Origin: Pseudomonadota bacterium
GTDB taxonomy: Bacteria > Pseudomonadota > Alphaproteobacteria > Rhizobiales > Xanthobacteraceae
Direction: 5' to 3'
DNA: 64,000 nt
NCBI GenBank assembly: GCA_018240595.1
Contig: JAFEFL010000034.1
Coordinates: forward strand, 1 to 64,000
A model generated the notes under the pieces. That model was not told the DNA's origin. It saw only the letters and a list, made by a program, of their open reading frames with translations, and did not search any database. Shown here one piece after another: positions 36,339-45,515 of the stretch (positions within the stretch are counted from its first letter, which is position 1; every line of letters starts with the position of its first letter). The position numbers were made by a program, and so were the translations under genes.

Positions 36339-37115
36339 TTATTCCGCGGCCGGCGCCGCCAGTTCGTCGTTCCGGCGATGGTATTCTTTTAAGACGTCAT
36401 CCACCGAACCGAGCGCCAGGACCTTGCCCTTTTCCAGCAGAATGCCCTTGTTGCACATCTGCTTGATCATGGCGTCGGAGTGGCTGGCGAGAACCAGAAT
36501 GCGGGTGCGGTTGATGAGACCGTTCATGCGGTGCTCCGCGCGATTGGCGAAGCGTGCATCGCCCGCGGCCAGTCCTTCGTCGAGCAGCAGTATGTCGGGA
36601 TCAATCGACGTGGCAATCGCGAAGCACAGCCGCGTGATCATGCCCGCCGAATAGGTCCGCACCGGCAAATCGAGATACTCGCCGAGCTCACAGAATTCCA
36701 TGATGTCGGGCATCTTACGGGCGACTTCCTCGGCCGACATGCCGAGGAACATGCCGCAGGTTTTGATGTTTTCCTGCCCGCTGTCTTCAAGATCGAGGCC
36801 TGGCGCGGCGGTGAACAGTGGAGAGATGCGGCCGTCGATGCGAATCGCGCCGGCATCGGGCCAGTAAACGCCGGCCAGCGCCTTCAAGAGTGTCGACTTG
36901 CCGGCGCCGTTATGACCGATGAGCCCAAGACGATCGCCATCCTCGAGCTTGAAGGACACGTTCTCCAGCGCGCGCACGAGGATGTGCTGCATGTGGTTGC
37001 CTTCGCGTCGCACCAGACCGCCGGTTCGCGCGAGCAAACTCTGCCGCAGGCTGCGACGGCCGGCGCCGTAGATCGGAAAGTCGATGGTGACGTTCTCGAC
37101 GTTGATCGAAGCCAA
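36339..37115 (-). CDS. wzt: Polysaccharide ABC exporter, ATP-binding subunit
   Basis: A 258-residue ATPase energising export of a lipid-linked polysaccharide across the inner membrane. Walker A GHNGAGKST near residue 70, a signature region TYSAGMITRL, and Walker B DILLLDEGLAAGDARF are present, as in Wzt/KpsT/TagH proteins. It lacks the C-terminal carbohydrate-binding domain of O9a-type Wzt, so export should not depend on recognition of a capped chain end. Start is TTG 37115, with GAGGG about nine bases upstream and overlapping the end region of the permease gene. Partner of the permease 11 bases upstream. Confidence 0.92.
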   Translation of the reverse strand: MASINVENVTIDFPIYGAGRRSLRQSLLARTGGLVRREGNHMQHILVRALENVSFKLEDGDRLGLIGHNGAGKSTLLKALAGVYWPDAGAIRIDGRISPLFTAAPGLDLEDSGQENIKTCGMFLGMSAEEVARKMPDIMEFCELGEYLDLPVRTYSAGMITRLCFAIATSIDPDILLLDEGLAAGDARFANRAEHRMNGLINRTRILVLASHSDAMIKQMCNKGILLEKGKVLALGSVDDVLKEYHRRNDELAAPAAE

Positions 37116-37126
37116 AGTTCAAGCCC

Positions 37127-37921
37127 TCACAACCAGTACGGAATCCGGCGACGAAACCGCGCGAACAAAAATAGCGCAACCAACATTCCAAGAGCGGCGC
37201 CGCCAAGCGTCACCGCATAGTTCATCAACGTCGGAGTCTGCCCCAGCATCGGCTGCCGCAGGACTTCGACGAGGTGGAAGACGTAATTCGCCTGCGTAAC
37301 CTTATGGCCACGATCACCCAGCGACGACGTTACCCAGAACACGGGCGTTACAAACATCAGGATTTGCGTCAGGTTGCCGACCAGCTGCGGAATGTCCCGA
37401 TAGCGCGCGCTAACCATCCCGAGGATCATCGTAATCCAGATGCCATTGAGCGCGATGATGGCCAGGCCCGGGATGATCAGAAGAGTGGAGGAATTAATTG
37501 GCACGCCGAGGGCGAGGACGACGACAATCACAATCAAAAGGTTGTGGAAGAATACGATGACGTTGCGCCAGATCACCATAAAATTGAGAATTGAATAGGG
37601 AAAGTTCAGCGTCGTGATGATGCCGACGCCCGCCGTATACGTGCCGGTCCCTTCATTGATCAGCGCAGCGATAAGCGACCAGCTCACAAGCCCCGTGGTA
37701 AGCCACGGCAGGTATGTTGATACGGTCGTATTGAAGAGCGGCGCATAGATGAACGACATGCCGCCAATGAACATCCCGATGCTGATCGTCGCCCAGAACG
37801 GTCCGAACACCGTGCGGCGATAGCGCCGCTTCACCTCTTGCCAGCCCAGGCGCCCCCAAATCGGCCAATTGCGAATGCCCTCGCGGAGGTCGTTGAAAGC
37901 GGCTGCGTAATGAGGAGTCAC
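37127..37921 (-). CDS. wzm: Polysaccharide ABC exporter, permease subunit
   Basis: A 264-residue ABC-2 type permease with six predicted membrane helices. The N-terminal amphipathic region includes LGWQEVKRRYRRTVFGPFW, the classic cytoplasmic motif of O-antigen/teichoic acid exporters. It carries the channel for the ATPase encoded just downstream. GTG 37921 is the start by comparison with the family; the ribosome site is weak. It is divergent from the GT4 at 38133 across 211 bases. Confidence 0.92.
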   Translation of the reverse strand: MTPHYAAAFNDLREGIRNWPIWGRLGWQEVKRRYRRTVFGPFWATISIGMFIGGMSFIYAPLFNTTVSTYLPWLTTGLVSWSLIAALINEGTGTYTAGVGIITTLNFPYSILNFMVIWRNVIVFFHNLLIVIVVVLALGVPINSSTLLIIPGLAIIALNGIWITMILGMVSARYRDIPQLVGNLTQILMFVTPVFWVTSSLGDRGHKVTQANYVFHLVEVLRQPMLGQTPTLMNYAVTLGGAALGMLVALFLFARFRRRIPYWL

Positions 37922-38132
37922 TTGTCAATCTCGGGAAGAGCCGGCATTCGGTTGCAAACCGCCTGGCTGAGGGCGGCCAACATGATCACGAAGCTATGCA
38001 GAGTCAACCAACGGGGCGCGCGCGCCCGTGTTGCTATACGATGCGATAAGGGTGTCAACCTTTGCGAAATCGTGGCAAATCTGGGACAAGGCGTGCCGCA
38101 GACATCGTCCCTCCGAGGTCAAAATCGACGTG

Positions 38133-39254
38133 ATGCGTATTGCCTTTCTTTCGCGCAGCCTGAGCGCGGGCGGGGCCGAGCGGCAGCTTGGAATCCTGGC
38201 CGGCGGAATGGCGCGAGCAGGACATCGCATCACTATTTTCACTTTCTACGGGCACGGCGCTGACGATCCCCGGCTGGCCGGTGTTGAAATCATAACCCTC
38301 GGCAAGGCGGGCCGCTGGCACGTGCTGACGTTTCTGGCGCGACTGATCGTCGCCATGCGGCGGGCGCGCCCCGACGTCATCCACTCCTATTTGCCGACCG
38401 CGAATTGCATCGCCGCCCTCATCCGCCCTTTCGTGCCCGGCGCGAAGCTCGTTTTCGGCGTGCGCTCATCCGACATGCAGGCGCGGCGCTACGACCGGCT
38501 CGAGCAATTTGTCTATTGGCTCGAGCGGCGGCTTGCCCGATGGGCCGACCTGCTCATTGCCAATTCGGAGGCGGCGCGCTGCCACCTCACCAGCCGCGGC
38601 TATCCCGCCGGCAAAATTGCCGTCATCCCCAACGGCATCGACGTTGCGGAATTTCACCCCGGGGACTCCGGCCGCGCCGCCCTGCGCGCCGCGTGGGGCG
38701 TCGCGGCGGACGAAACCGCTATCGGCGTCGTTGGCAGGTTCGACCCGATGAAGGATCACGAGACTTTTCTTCAGGCTTTTGCCCAATTGCAACCGGCCGA
38801 CCATCGCTTGCGGGCGGTCTTCGTCGGCGGCGGTTCGGACGATTTGCGCCGTCACTTGCAGGCCCGGTCGCATGCCCTCGGCGTCGGCGACCGCATTGTC
38901 TGGGCAGGTCCGCGCCATGACATGACCGCGGTTTACAACGCCTTCGACCTCCTCTGTCTGCCGTCGGCCTATGGCGAAGGCTTCCCCAATGTCATCGGCG
39001 AGGCGATGGCCTGCGAGGTCCCCTGCGTCGCCACGGATGTCGGCGACTCGGCGGCGATCGTCGGCGATCTTGGCGAGATCGTACCGCGGCGTAACGCACC
39101 GGCGCTGGCGGCCGGTTTGCGATCCATGCTGGCCCGCCCGGCCGATGAGCGTCGCCGGCTGGGAAAAGCGGCGCGTCGAAAGGTCGTTGACGATTACGGC
39201 GTTGCGCGGCTGGTGGACGCGACGCTGGGTGTCATTGAGACGATCACTCGGTGA
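38133..39254 (+). CDS. Glycosyltransferase family 4
   Basis: A 373-residue GT-B glycosyltransferase. FLSRSLSAGGAERQLGILA at 5-23, VIPNGIDVAEFHPGD at the linker, GRFDPMKDHETFL and the donor-site AYGEGFPNVIGEAMACEVPCVATD with EX7E. It resembles the GT4 at 14756 along its length. ATG 38133 begins the first strand directly; an upstream in-frame extension to 38028 is unlikely. First gene of a plus-strand run with the membrane protein and gmd. Confidence 0.9.
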   Translation: MRIAFLSRSLSAGGAERQLGILAGGMARAGHRITIFTFYGHGADDPRLAGVEIITLGKAGRWHVLTFLARLIVAMRRARPDVIHSYLPTANCIAALIRPFVPGAKLVFGVRSSDMQARRYDRLEQFVYWLERRLARWADLLIANSEAARCHLTSRGYPAGKIAVIPNGIDVAEFHPGDSGRAALRAAWGVAADETAIGVVGRFDPMKDHETFLQAFAQLQPADHRLRAVFVGGGSDDLRRHLQARSHALGVGDRIVWAGPRHDMTAVYNAFDLLCLPSAYGEGFPNVIGEAMACEVPCVATDVGDSAAIVGDLGEIVPRRNAPALAAGLRSMLARPADERRRLGKAARRKVVDDYGVARLVDATLGVIETITR

Positions 39255-39339
39255 TGCCAAATAACAAGAACTCGTATAGATTCTCACGCCCGAACGCCGT
39301 CTGCCCTGCCGCAATCACCGCAAGCCATTCAGCGCACCG

Positions 39340-41619
39340 ATGACGCATACACCAGAGCTGACCGCCCGTCCGCAGATGCGCGACATCATCGCCTCGCTGA
39401 CACGGCAGCGCGCCGGCAGCACGGATCGCCGGCTGATCGTCGCGATCCATCTCATCTCGTTCATCGTTCTCTGCCTGATCGTTTTTATCCGGCAGAGCCC
39501 CGTCGTGATGTTCCGGTACGACGGCACGTTTCTCCTCATCTCCGCCAAGAACCAGGCGCTTTGGATGGGGCACGGCGCCGCCTTCACGATGAACTTCCTG
39601 GAAGGCAATGGCGGGCTGTGGTGGGCGCAGATCGACACCCTCTTCGATCCGGCGCTGGTCTTCGCCCAATGGATCGCGAGCGACACTTATGCGCCGGCGG
39701 TCGCCTATACGATCTATGCGACGGAATTCTTCCTTGCGACGCTGCTGCTCGGAAGCGTGCTCAAACTGCGCCTTGCCGTTTCGTTGACGGCCGCATGGCT
39801 CGGAAGCCTGGTCTCGTTTCCGTTCTTCGTGCCAACGCTCGGAACCGACCTGTTGTGGGGCAACCCGCACGCCTTGCCCGTCATATCCCTCATTGCCGTG
39901 ATGGCCTATGCGCTGAGCCGAATAAATGCGGGCCGATTGGGACCTGCCATCCTGGTGGCCGTCGCGCTGATCGGCATAGGCGGCTATATCGGTTTTGAAT
40001 TCGCCGGCGCCACCGTTCAGGTCATTCCGGTGGCCGCCGCTTTCGCGATTGCCAGCGTCTGGAACAGCGACACGATGGCGGAGCGCGTCATCAAGACCGC
40101 CGTTCTCGCCGTGACAGCCGCCATTCTTTCGATTCTGTTTGGCCGCTTCCTGATCGGACTCTATCTCGACACCAAGGGCACAGTCTTCCCGTTGGAAATG
40201 TGGCCGCGCCTTCTCGACTGGCAAAACATTTCGAGCCTGCTGATCGGCGGCGGCAGACCGATGAGCCGCATTCTGTGGATCCTCGCCCTTTGCGGCGCCA
40301 TCCTGTGCGCCATCATCGGCAAGCGCCCTCTGCGCACCTTCGCGGTTGCCTACCTCGCCATCGAGGCGGGCATCGCCGCGGCTGTCGTTCTGATCCGCGT
40401 GCTGGTCGGCCCCTGGTGGGGACCCAATCCCGCTTACTTCGATGTCTACGCCTACACACTGACATCCCTTCTCGCTGCGGGCGCGATCTTCGTGTTGTTC
40501 GATATCGGCCGCAACGCCGTTGGAGCCCGCTGGCGCTTGTCACCACCGCTGCCGGCGCGGCTGTCGGCATCGATAACACCGCTTCGCTGCGCGATAGCCC
40601 TTGCGGTCGTGCCGTGGCTCACGCTGGCCTTCGCGCAGCCCCCCTACAACAATCGAAACAATCTGAACCAGAATCCCTGGCGATGGCCGCCCAAGGCCAC
40701 CGCGCTGACCGAATTTCTTCAAGGAAAGGTCGGCCTCGTGCCGGGCGCTACGTTCCGCGGCCGTGTCGCCAGTCTGGCGGGGACGACGTTCGATGCATCG
40801 CTGCAGTTCGCGCCCTTTGCTTCGCAGCACAACTACGACCAGATTCCGCTCGTCTACGTCGGCAACGATCACCGCATTTACGGGCTGCTTTATTTCGGAA
40901 TCCCTATTCTTTTCGAGAGCAACCATTTCTCGTCGCCGTTCTACCATCTAGTCATGACCCGCCTGCTGAACGACGGCCCGGTGACGTCGACCCACGCGCA
41001 GACGGCCCTGACGAAGTTCGACCCGCGGGTGTTTGCGGCCTTCGGCGTCCGCTATGTCGTGACCGATGTCGTCCCGGCCGCGCCCACCAGGTTGGCGATG
41101 ACCTTCAAGATCGTCGACGGACGCCCACAATACGTCTACGAGATCGACAATCCCAATACGGGCCAATACTCGCCGACCGAAACGCTTGTCGCGGCCGACG
41201 CGACCGAGGCCATGCGGATCATGGCTGCGCCGTCATTCGACTTTGGCAAAAAGGTCGTGCTGACCGAGGCGCTCCCGGCGGCTTCGGCATGGGTCGCTGC
41301 CGACAAGGGCGAGATCAAGGTCTTCCGCGACCGCCTAGAGATCTCGGCATCGAGTCGGGGCCGCTCGATCCTCCTCCTGCCGGTCGAGTACAGCCACTGC
41401 CTGGTCGTCGATCTGAAAAGCGGGGAGCCCGGCACGATCGACATACGGCGAGCCAATCTGGAACAGACCGCCGTCGCCTTCACCGGGACGCTCAGCGGCT
41501 CGGTCGCGCTTCGCTACGGGCCGTTCGAGAATGCCGGCTGCCGCCTTGCTGATTTGAAAGATGCCGAGACGCTGAAACTGGGCGCCGTACCGCGCGCCCT
41601 GTCCGCGGCGGCGCGCTAG
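39340..41619 (+). CDS. Large integral membrane protein, possible GT-C-type enzyme
   Basis: A 759-residue protein with about ten hydrophobic segments in its first 430 residues (first at about 32-50), followed by a soluble C-terminal region of about 300 residues that is probably periplasmic. Conserved-looking features are FRYDGTFLL after TM1 and NPWRWPPKATALTEFL at the start of the soluble part. The topology resembles GT-C glycosyltransferases or YfhO-like proteins using polyprenyl-phosphate sugars, but I see no decisive catalytic motif. It sits between a GT4 and gmd, so a role in glycan decoration or polymerisation is likely. Confidence 0.7.
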   Translation: MTHTPELTARPQMRDIIASLTRQRAGSTDRRLIVAIHLISFIVLCLIVFIRQSPVVMFRYDGTFLLISAKNQALWMGHGAAFTMNFLEGNGGLWWAQIDTLFDPALVFAQWIASDTYAPAVAYTIYATEFFLATLLLGSVLKLRLAVSLTAAWLGSLVSFPFFVPTLGTDLLWGNPHALPVISLIAVMAYALSRINAGRLGPAILVAVALIGIGGYIGFEFAGATVQVIPVAAAFAIASVWNSDTMAERVIKTAVLAVTAAILSILFGRFLIGLYLDTKGTVFPLEMWPRLLDWQNISSLLIGGGRPMSRILWILALCGAILCAIIGKRPLRTFAVAYLAIEAGIAAAVVLIRVLVGPWWGPNPAYFDVYAYTLTSLLAAGAIFVLFDIGRNAVGARWRLSPPLPARLSASITPLRCAIALAVVPWLTLAFAQPPYNNRNNLNQNPWRWPPKATALTEFLQGKVGLVPGATFRGRVASLAGTTFDASLQFAPFASQHNYDQIPLVYVGNDHRIYGLLYFGIPILFESNHFSSPFYHLVMTRLLNDGPVTSTHAQTALTKFDPRVFAAFGVRYVVTDVVPAAPTRLAMTFKIVDGRPQYVYEIDNPNTGQYSPTETLVAADATEAMRIMAAPSFDFGKKVVLTEALPAASAWVAADKGEIKVFRDRLEISASSRGRSILLLPVEYSHCLVVDLKSGEPGTIDIRRANLEQTAVAFTGTLSGSVALRYGPFENAGCRLADLKDAETLKLGAVPRALSAAAR

Positions 41620-41718
41620 CGGCGCATCATTGAATCGGCTGCGGGAAGCGTCTATGGTCACGCGCACCTGATAAAGGCCTGTCCTGTCAGCGGTTTGAGC
41701 GCCGCAGTCAAACCGCCC

Positions 41719-41758
41719 CTCATTCATCGAGACCGTTTCTCATTCATCGAGATCGTTT
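41719..41758 (+). repeat. Tandem 20-base direct repeat immediately before gmd
   Basis: Two head-to-tail 20-base copies (41719-41738 and 41739-41758), CTCATTCATCGAGACCGTTT and the same with T for C at position 15. The second copy ends one base before the gmd ATG, so it occupies the ribosome-binding region. Confidence 0.7.
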
Positions 41759-41759
41759 A

Positions 41760-42842
41760 ATGTCGAACAAGGTTGCACTCATTACCGGTGTGACGGGACA
41801 GGACGGCGCCTATCTCGCGCAGTTTCTGCTGAACAAGGGCTACATCGTTCACGGCATCAAGCGCAGGTCGTCGTCCTTCAACACCGGCCGCATCGATCAC
41901 CTCTATCACGACCGCCACGAGTCCGACGTCCGCTTCTTCCTGCATTTCGGCGACATGACCGATGCGCTGAGCCTGCTGCGCATCGTGCAGATGGTGCAGC
42001 CGACCGAAATCTACAATCTCGCGGCGCAAAGCCACGTTCACGTCAGCTTCGAGACGCCCGAATACACCGCCCAGTCGGACGCGCTCGGCACGCTGCGCCT
42101 GCTGGAAGCGATCCGCATCCTCAACCTGACGAAACACACGCGCTTTTATCAGGCGTCGACATCGGAACTGTACGGCAATTCACCGGTCCGTCCGCTCAAC
42201 GAAACCACGCCGTTCGAGCCGCGGAGCCCCTACGCCGCAGCCAAGCTCTATGCCTACTGGATCACGGTCAATTACCGCGAAGCCTACAACATCTACGGCG
42301 TGAACGGCATTCTGTTCAATCACGAGAGCCCCGTGCGCGGCGAAACGTTCGTCACGCGCAAGATCACGCGCGCGGTCGCAGCGATCGAACTCGGACGGCA
42401 GGACAAGCTCTATCTCGGCAACCTCAACGCCCGCCGTGACTGGGGCCACGCCGAAGACTATGTGCGCGGCATGTGGATGATGCTGCAGCAGCCTTCTCCC
42501 GAGGACTACGTGCTGGCGACCGGCGAGGCTCATTCCGTGCGTGAGTTCGTCGAAAGGTCGTTCGCCTGCATCGGTCGCGAGATCGAATGGTCCGGCGATG
42601 GCGTCGACGAAAAGGGTACCTGCCGCAAGACCGGTCGCGTGCTGGTCGAGGTCCATCCCGAATATTTCCGTCCGCTGGAAGTCGACTACCTGCTCGGCGA
42701 CGCCTCCAAGGCGCGCACCCGGCTCGGCTGGGAACCCAAAATCAGCTTCGACACCATGGTGGAAAAAATGGTGGCCGACGACCTGGCGCAAGCGCGCCGC
42801 GCAACATCCGCCGAGCCATCCGGACGCCGTACAGCATCATGA
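41760..42842 (+). CDS. gmd: GDP-mannose 4,6-dehydratase
   Basis: Converts GDP-mannose to GDP-4-keto-6-deoxymannose, the branch point for GDP-perosamine, fucose, rhamnose and colitose. The 360-residue protein has [16 protein letters not shown] at 10-25, [17 protein letters not shown] (characteristic of Gmd), [28 protein letters not shown] for YxxxK, and [16 protein letters not shown]. It overlaps the next methyltransferase by four bases. With the perosamine-synthase-like gene at 44371 it makes a GDP-perosamine route likely. fcl/gmer is not seen. Confidence 0.95.
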   Translation: MSNKVALITGVTGQDGAYLAQFLLNKGYIVHGIKRRSSSFNTGRIDHLYHDRHESDVRFFLHFGDMTDALSLLRIVQMVQPTEIYNLAAQSHVHVSFETPEYTAQSDALGTLRLLEAIRILNLTKHTRFYQASTSELYGNSPVRPLNETTPFEPRSPYAAAKLYAYWITVNYREAYNIYGVNGILFNHESPVRGETFVTRKITRAVAAIELGRQDKLYLGNLNARRDWGHAEDYVRGMWMMLQQPSPEDYVLATGEAHSVREFVERSFACIGREIEWSGDGVDEKGTCRKTGRVLVEVHPEYFRPLEVDYLLGDASKARTRLGWEPKISFDTMVEKMVADDLAQARRATSAEPSGRRTAS

Positions 42843-43636
42843 AGTTCAAGTCTGAATTTCTCGAGAACTACACGGCGCAGGCGCCGCTGGCACTCGCATT
42901 CGAACGCGTCATGGAGTGCCGCATTCTGTCGCGGCAGACGTTCGAGCGCCCCATTCTCGATATCGGCTGCGGCGAAGGCCTGTTCGCCAATGTGCTGTTC
43001 GCGGAAAAGATCGAGACCGGCATCGATCCGAATGCGCGCGAAATCGAGCGCGCCAAAGAATTCGGCGGCTACGACGAACTGATCGAATGTTTCGGCGACG
43101 CCATTCCGAAACCCGACGGTGCCTACCGGACCGTTTTCTCCAACAGCGTGGTCGAGCACATTCCGCAACTGACGCCGGTGCTGCGCGAGGCGTTCCGGCT
43201 GCTGGCGCCCGGGGGCCGTCTCTATCTCACCGTGCCCTCGGACCGCTTCGACGAATACAGCCTCGTCAGCCAGGCGCTCGGCTTTTGCGGATTGACCGGC
43301 CTGCAGGCGCGCTTCCGCGATTTTTACAATCGATTCTGGGCGCATTACCATTTCTACGCGCCCGCGCGCTGGGCCGAGATCGTGACAAGCTGCGGTTTCG
43401 AGGTGGTCGAGTTGCACACCTACGGCCCGAGATATGTGTGCCTGATGGATGACACGCTGACGCCGCTGGGCCTCGCCGCGCGCTTCACCAAAGGCTACGC
43501 CAATCGCTGGACCCTAGTGCCCGGGCTGCGCCGCGTCTTGCTCGCTCCGGTCCTCGCCCTTGCCCGCACGATCCTCAAGGGCGCGGAGCGATGCGACGCC
43601 GGCGGCCTTGTTTTCATCGCGGCCCGCAAGCCATGA
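42839..43636 (+). CDS. Class I SAM-dependent methyltransferase
   Basis: A 265-residue methyltransferase. SAM motif I is [16 protein letters not shown], acidic motif II is TGIDPNARE, and [30 protein letters not shown] is typical of Methyltransf_11. A C-terminal extension of about 90 residues has a hydrophobic patch ([14 protein letters not shown]) that could attach to the membrane. Its ATG overlaps the gmd stop and its stop overlaps the GT2 start, so the three are translationally coupled. The methyl acceptor is unknown. Confidence 0.87.
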   Translation: MKFKSEFLENYTAQAPLALAFERVMECRILSRQTFERPILDIGCGEGLFANVLFAEKIETGIDPNAREIERAKEFGGYDELIECFGDAIPKPDGAYRTVFSNSVVEHIPQLTPVLREAFRLLAPGGRLYLTVPSDRFDEYSLVSQALGFCGLTGLQARFRDFYNRFWAHYHFYAPARWAEIVTSCGFEVVELHTYGPRYVCLMDDTLTPLGLAARFTKGYANRWTLVPGLRRVLLAPVLALARTILKGAERCDAGGLVFIAARKP

Positions 43637-44355
43637 CCGACCGTGGCGTCTCCGTCATTCTACCGACCTATAATGAGGCCGGCAACATCGTCGCGCTGGT
43701 GCGCGCGGTCGGCGACGCCATTCCACCGGACTGGGATTACGAGATCCTCGTCGTGGACGACAACAGCCCGGACGGGACCTTTGCCGCAGTGCAGAGCGCC
43801 TGCGCGGGCGATCCACACGTCGTCGCCCTACTGCGCACCGAAGACCGCGGCTTTGCCAAATCGATTCGCGCCGGCATCGAGCGGGCGAAGTTCGACCGCG
43901 TCGTCATCATGGATTCGGACTTCACGCACGATCCGGTGGAGATTCCGCGCCTTATGCACATCGGCGAAATCTACGACATCGTCAGCGGCTCGCGGTTCTG
44001 CGCCGGCGGCCGCATGGAGGATGTCGCGCACTATCTCACCAGCATGATCTACAACTGGGTGCTGCGGCTGGTGTTGCGGACGCAGGTGCAGGACAATCTC
44101 GGAGGATTTTTCACGGCGCGGCGTTCGGCGCTGCTGAAGCTGCCGCTGGACGAGATCTTCTACGGCTACGGCGACTACTATTTCCGCCTGCTGCATTACG
44201 CGCAGTGGAAGCGCATGACGATCGTCGAGATTCCCGCAGCCTACATGCTGCGCACCGCCGGCAAGAGCAAATCGAACCCGCTGCGCATGATCATGAATTA
44301 TTCAATCGCTGCGATCCGGCTGCGTGCGGCCATATCGCGTGAGTCGCGCGACTAG
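43633..44355 (+). CDS. Glycosyltransferase family 2 (polyprenol-phosphate mannosyltransferase-like)
   Basis: A 240-residue GT-A enzyme of the DPM1/polyprenol-phosphate sugar synthase type. VILPTYNEAGNIVALV at 8-23, EILVVDDNSPDGTF, VVIMDSDFTHDP with the DxD, and GSRFCAGG are all standard. No C-terminal membrane helices are present. It would make a polyprenyl-phosphate-linked hexose, which fits as donor for a GT-C-type enzyme such as the 39340 protein. ATG 43633 overlaps the methyltransferase stop by four bases. Confidence 0.9.
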   Translation: MTDRGVSVILPTYNEAGNIVALVRAVGDAIPPDWDYEILVVDDNSPDGTFAAVQSACAGDPHVVALLRTEDRGFAKSIRAGIERAKFDRVVIMDSDFTHDPVEIPRLMHIGEIYDIVSGSRFCAGGRMEDVAHYLTSMIYNWVLRLVLRTQVQDNLGGFFTARRSALLKLPLDEIFYGYGDYYFRLLHYAQWKRMTIVEIPAAYMLRTAGKSKSNPLRMIMNYSIAAIRLRAAISRESRD

Positions 44356-44370
44356 CGTTTTGGTTTGACG

Positions 44371-45495
44371 CTACTTTTTCTGGCGGCGCAGCGCCTCGAC
44401 AATACGGCCGACCTCATCGGAGATCAGCGTCGGATAGCACGGCAATACGATCGTCTCGCGGCTGACCGCTTCGCAGACGGAAATATCGATCGGGCCCGGA
44501 TAGAGATCCGGCATCGCCGTCGGCGGATAGAAGCCCGGACGGGTCTCGATCCCGAGTTCGGCGACCTGCGCCATCACCGCGTCGCGGCCTTGCGGAAAAG
44601 CCTTCGGATCGATGCGCACCGCCACGGCCCACAGAACGGGGTCGACATCCTGCGCGAAATATTGCGGCGTGACCTCGCCGACATCCCGGAGATGCTCGCG
44701 ATAGAGCGCCATCATCCGCGCCCGCGCCGCGACGATATCGTCGATGCGCTCGAACTGGGCATAGCCCAGAGCGGCCTGAAGGTTGGTCAGGCGGAAATTG
44801 TGGCCAGCGACATCGTGCATGTAGCGCGTGCGCAGCATGCCATGGCTGCGATAGAGCCTGATCTTCTCGACCAGGTCTTCACGCGCGGTCAGCACCATGC
44901 CGCCTTCGCCGGTCGTGATGGTCTTGGTCGCCTGGAAGCTGAGCGTGCCGAGATCGCCGATCGCGCCGGTGGCCTGCCCGCGATACCGCGTGGCGAACGA
45001 TTCGGCGGCGTCCTCGATGACGACGATGCCGCGGTCGCGGCAAAGATCGACGATCGGCGCCATGTCGCAGGAATTGCCGTAACTGTGCACCGGCACCACG
45101 GCCCGCGTCCGCGGGCTCAGCACGCGCTCGATCGCTTCGGCCGTCACGCACCAGGTCTTCGGATCGACTTCGGCGAAAACGGGCACCGCGCCCATCAACA
45201 GCGCGATATTGGCGGCGGCGAGAAAGCAGAAGCCCGGCACAACGACCTCGTCACCGGGGCGCAGATCGATGGCGAGATAGGCGAGATGAATGGCCGCCGT
45301 GCCGTTGGCCACGGCCAGCGCATGCGGCGCGCCGAGATAACCGGCGACGCCGGTTTCAAGCCTGTCGAGATAGGAGCCGCCGGAAATCCAGGTCGACGAC
45401 AGAGCGTCGGCGACATACTCCTTCTCGCGGCCCCAGAAGTCGGGCTTGGCCCAGGGGATCGGATGAAGGGTGGATGATTCCGCCACTGCAGGCAC
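44371..45495 (-). CDS. GDP-perosamine synthase-like aminotransferase (DegT/DnrJ family)
   Basis: A 374-residue PLP sugar aminotransferase. STWISGGSYLDRLE, ANGTAAIHLAYLA, VIEDAAESFATRYRG and the Schiff-base Lys191 in FQATKTITTGEGGM match perosamine synthases (Per/RfbE) and related 4-aminotransferases. With gmd nearby it most likely turns GDP-4-keto-6-deoxymannose into GDP-perosamine. It starts at GTG 45495, 20 bases downstream of the C-methyltransferase gene with which it is probably co-transcribed. It is convergent with the GT2 gene 15 bases away. Confidence 0.87.
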   Translation of the reverse strand: MPAVAESSTLHPIPWAKPDFWGREKEYVADALSSTWISGGSYLDRLETGVAGYLGAPHALAVANGTAAIHLAYLAIDLRPGDEVVVPGFCFLAAANIALLMGAVPVFAEVDPKTWCVTAEAIERVLSPRTRAVVPVHSYGNSCDMAPIVDLCRDRGIVVIEDAAESFATRYRGQATGAIGDLGTLSFQATKTITTGEGGMVLTAREDLVEKIRLYRSHGMLRTRYMHDVAGHNFRLTNLQAALGYAQFERIDDIVAARARMMALYREHLRDVGEVTPQYFAQDVDPVLWAVAVRIDPKAFPQGRDAVMAQVAELGIETRPGFYPPTAMPDLYPGPIDISVCEAVSRETIVLPCYPTLISDEVGRIVEALRRQKK

Positions 45496-45515
45496 CTGTT
45501 GGAGCGCGGCTGCGT

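Noticed and set aside
36079..36654. 191-codon plus-strand frame in the leader of the octose-like operon
   Set aside because: Runs antisense into the ABC ATPase gene, has Ser/Arg-rich low-information sequence and no ribosome site.
38014..38027. Perfect 14-base palindrome GGGCGCGCGCGCCC before the GT4 gene
   Set aside because: Simple alternating GC tract, easily formed by chance in this base composition; no associated promoter or T-run.
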